Source: Prorocentrum cordatum (taxonomy: Eukaryota; Sar; Dinophyceae; Prorocentrales; Prorocentraceae). From it: DNA of 64,000 nt. Shown here one piece after another: positions 62,766 through 64,000 of this stretch. The notes below the pieces were generated by a model. That model was not told the DNA's origin and searched no databases. It saw nothing but the letters and a program-made list of their open reading frames with translations. Where the stretch lies: NCBI GenBank assembly GCA_963575745.1, contig CAUYUJ010001336.1:1352676-1416675 (forward strand), read 5' to 3'. Both the position numbers and the translations under genes were made by a program. Position 1 is the first letter of the stretch, and each line of letters opens with the position of its first letter.

Positions 62766-62950
62766 GAAACAAACACATTTGCATAAACATAACCTTGTGG
62801 AGGTCCACGCATCTACCTTGGTTGGATCGGCGCGAGACGCGCCGTGGAGCGCGCCACGGGCGGCGCCGGAGGCGCATCCAGGGAGTGTTCAGCACCGATC
62901 CAAGAAGTCCGCGCGAACCTTCGGCTGTTTCTGTTCATGGCCTTTCTTCA
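62766..62950. mobile_element. F1 foldback element
   Basis: Outer ends GAAACAAACACATTTGCATA and CTGTTCATGGCCTTTCTTC; inner arms CCTTGGTTGGATCGGCGCGA and AGCACCGATCCAAGAAGTCC then GCGCG. GGCGCC-rich loop. Confidence 0.8.
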
Positions 62951-63079
62951 TGATTGCTCCAGCAGGTTCCATGTTCGAACTTGTGTCATGACCAGCATAC
63001 AGTGTGCACATCGAATAAGAAATCTGTTGTCCAGCAGGTGCCCCTCGGACCTTTCTTATGCTCCCTGGCCCCCATGGAT

Positions 63080-63146
63080 CGCAGCGCCGATCCGAGAAAT
63101 CCGCGCGGATCGTCGACCGTTCATGTCTATGCCGTTTCTTTTTTCC
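63080..63146. mobile_element. F1 right arm only
   Basis: GCAGCGCCGATCCGAGAAAT then CCGCGCGGAT and outer end TCATGTCTATGCCGTTTC. No left arm precedes it, so it is a half element. Confidence 0.75.
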
Positions 63147-63149
63147 AAT

Positions 63150-64000
63150 GGGTGCCATGATCGAATGTGTATCATGACCATCTTGCAGTGGGCACATCGA
63201 ATGCGGACATTTGCCTTCCAGCAGCAGCTGCTGCACGGAAAGTTCACATCCTCCGACGGCCCCCGGGACCCACAGAAGATTTGGGGCATCTCAGGGCCGT
63301 CAAAGATCGGCGGGCAATTCTCCGAATGGGCGGCGAACGCAGGCGCAAGGGGTGAGACCGGCGGGGCGCGCCAGGCGCGGGGCGCACGGAGCAAGAAGAT
63401 CGACGACACCTGTGCCCCACGAGTTCTTCTGGCAAGAGTTCTTATCTTTCTCAGAGCGTGAATTACCTACCCCGCTTTCGCTTCCAGGCAAAACCAAGCC
63501 ATACCACGCGCCTCCTCGTCAAGCGGCCTGACCAGCAGGCTGCAATTTGGCATCGTTTGGTATCTCTTGGAAGCGAGGGTGGTCAAACGCGGGGTAGGTT
63601 TGTTTTCCCCCTAATCTCAGGTGTCCTCTGAGCCTCTCCCTCGTCCTCTTCGTCGCCTCATTCACTGGCCCGCGCGCGCCGGCCCGCGCCCCCCGAAGGA
63701 TCTGGATGGCCAGCGCGGACGGCCAGACGCTGCTCTGCGGTCTCGCTGGGGCGTGGGCGCTGACCTGGCCAGGAAGCCCTTTCGTCCCTCTGTCTCGTCC
63801 ACGTCATCATCCTCCTCCTCATCGTCCTCGTTGTCCTCCTCGTCTTCCTCCTCGTCCTCCTCGTCCTCGTTGTCCTCTTTGTCATCCTCCTTGCCTTCGT
63901 TGTCCTCCTCTGCCTCCTCCACCTCCTCGTCCTCCTCGTTTCGTTCTCCGCCGCGGAGGTGAGGAATGAGAGAGGGGACCGACCACCACCACCACCACTA
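63150..64000. other. Terminal stretch with TCC microsatellite
   Basis: TCC/GTCCTC repeats at 63800-63945; upstream sequence is mixed, with no convincing exon. Confidence 0.5.

Noticed and set aside
1-64000. Ribosomal RNA, tRNA or other structured RNA genes
   Set aside because: I saw no rRNA-like core sequences and no convincing tRNA cloverleaf by eye; a covariance-model scan would be needed to exclude small ones.

Overview
The window looks like nuclear DNA of a dinoflagellate; I cannot name the species. It is GC-rich, dominated by microsatellites, minisatellites and small foldback elements, and genes are sparse. Several introns use GA or GC donors with AG acceptors. Two genes carry degenerate copies of the dinoflagellate spliced leader just upstream. 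One gene is unmistakable: ribosomal protein uS10 (RPS20), assembled here from five exons on the minus strand.

Layout. 1.3-11.0 kb: RPS20 on the minus strand, about 117 codons spread over 9.6 kb. Introns 1 and 2 fit GA-AG. Introns 3 and 4 have no possible AG acceptor and instead carry terminal inverted repeats. Intron 3 is a copy (family F1) of a foldback element found about nine times in the window. At least six other short inverted-repeat families (F2-F7) are scattered through the introns and intergenic DNA. 11-28.9 kb: mostly repeats (TCC/GGA tracts, about 90-105-bp, 150-bp and 429-bp tandem repeats, a 1.2-kb CAT tract, a 360-bp A-rich insert) with a few doubtful exons. 28.9-45.6 kb: the gene-bearing block. 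It holds the C-terminal part of a tyrosine recombinase (minus strand), two adjacent plus-strand genes of unknown function, a head-to-head pair of paralogous Gly/Tyr/Asp/Lys-repeat proteins, an array of eight palindromes with a 33-bp period, a second head-to-head pair encoding small basic coiled-coil proteins, a gene for a proline/lysine-rich protein, and a decayed transposase-like gene. The last two follow spliced-leader relics, which suggests they passed through an mRNA stage. 45.6-47.1 kb: a higher-order 106-bp satellite. 47.1-64 kb: repeats, one convincing orphan exon (47.9-48.2 kb), a dead non-LTR retrotransposon reverse transcriptase (54.0-55.1 kb, minus strand), a 624-bp tandem duplication and more foldback copies.

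How it fits together. The strongest signal is that foldback elements are acting as introns. F1 exactly interrupts the RPS20 reading frame between two invariant residues, its arms mark the splice borders, and paired base changes between copies keep the stem. This fits an introner-like family spliced through end-pairing rather than by GT/GC/GA-AG rules. The 29-45 kb block is rich in mobile-element genes and retro-inserted mRNAs. Frameshifts at homopolymer runs in three of its genes are either real decay or assembly errors and need read-level checking.
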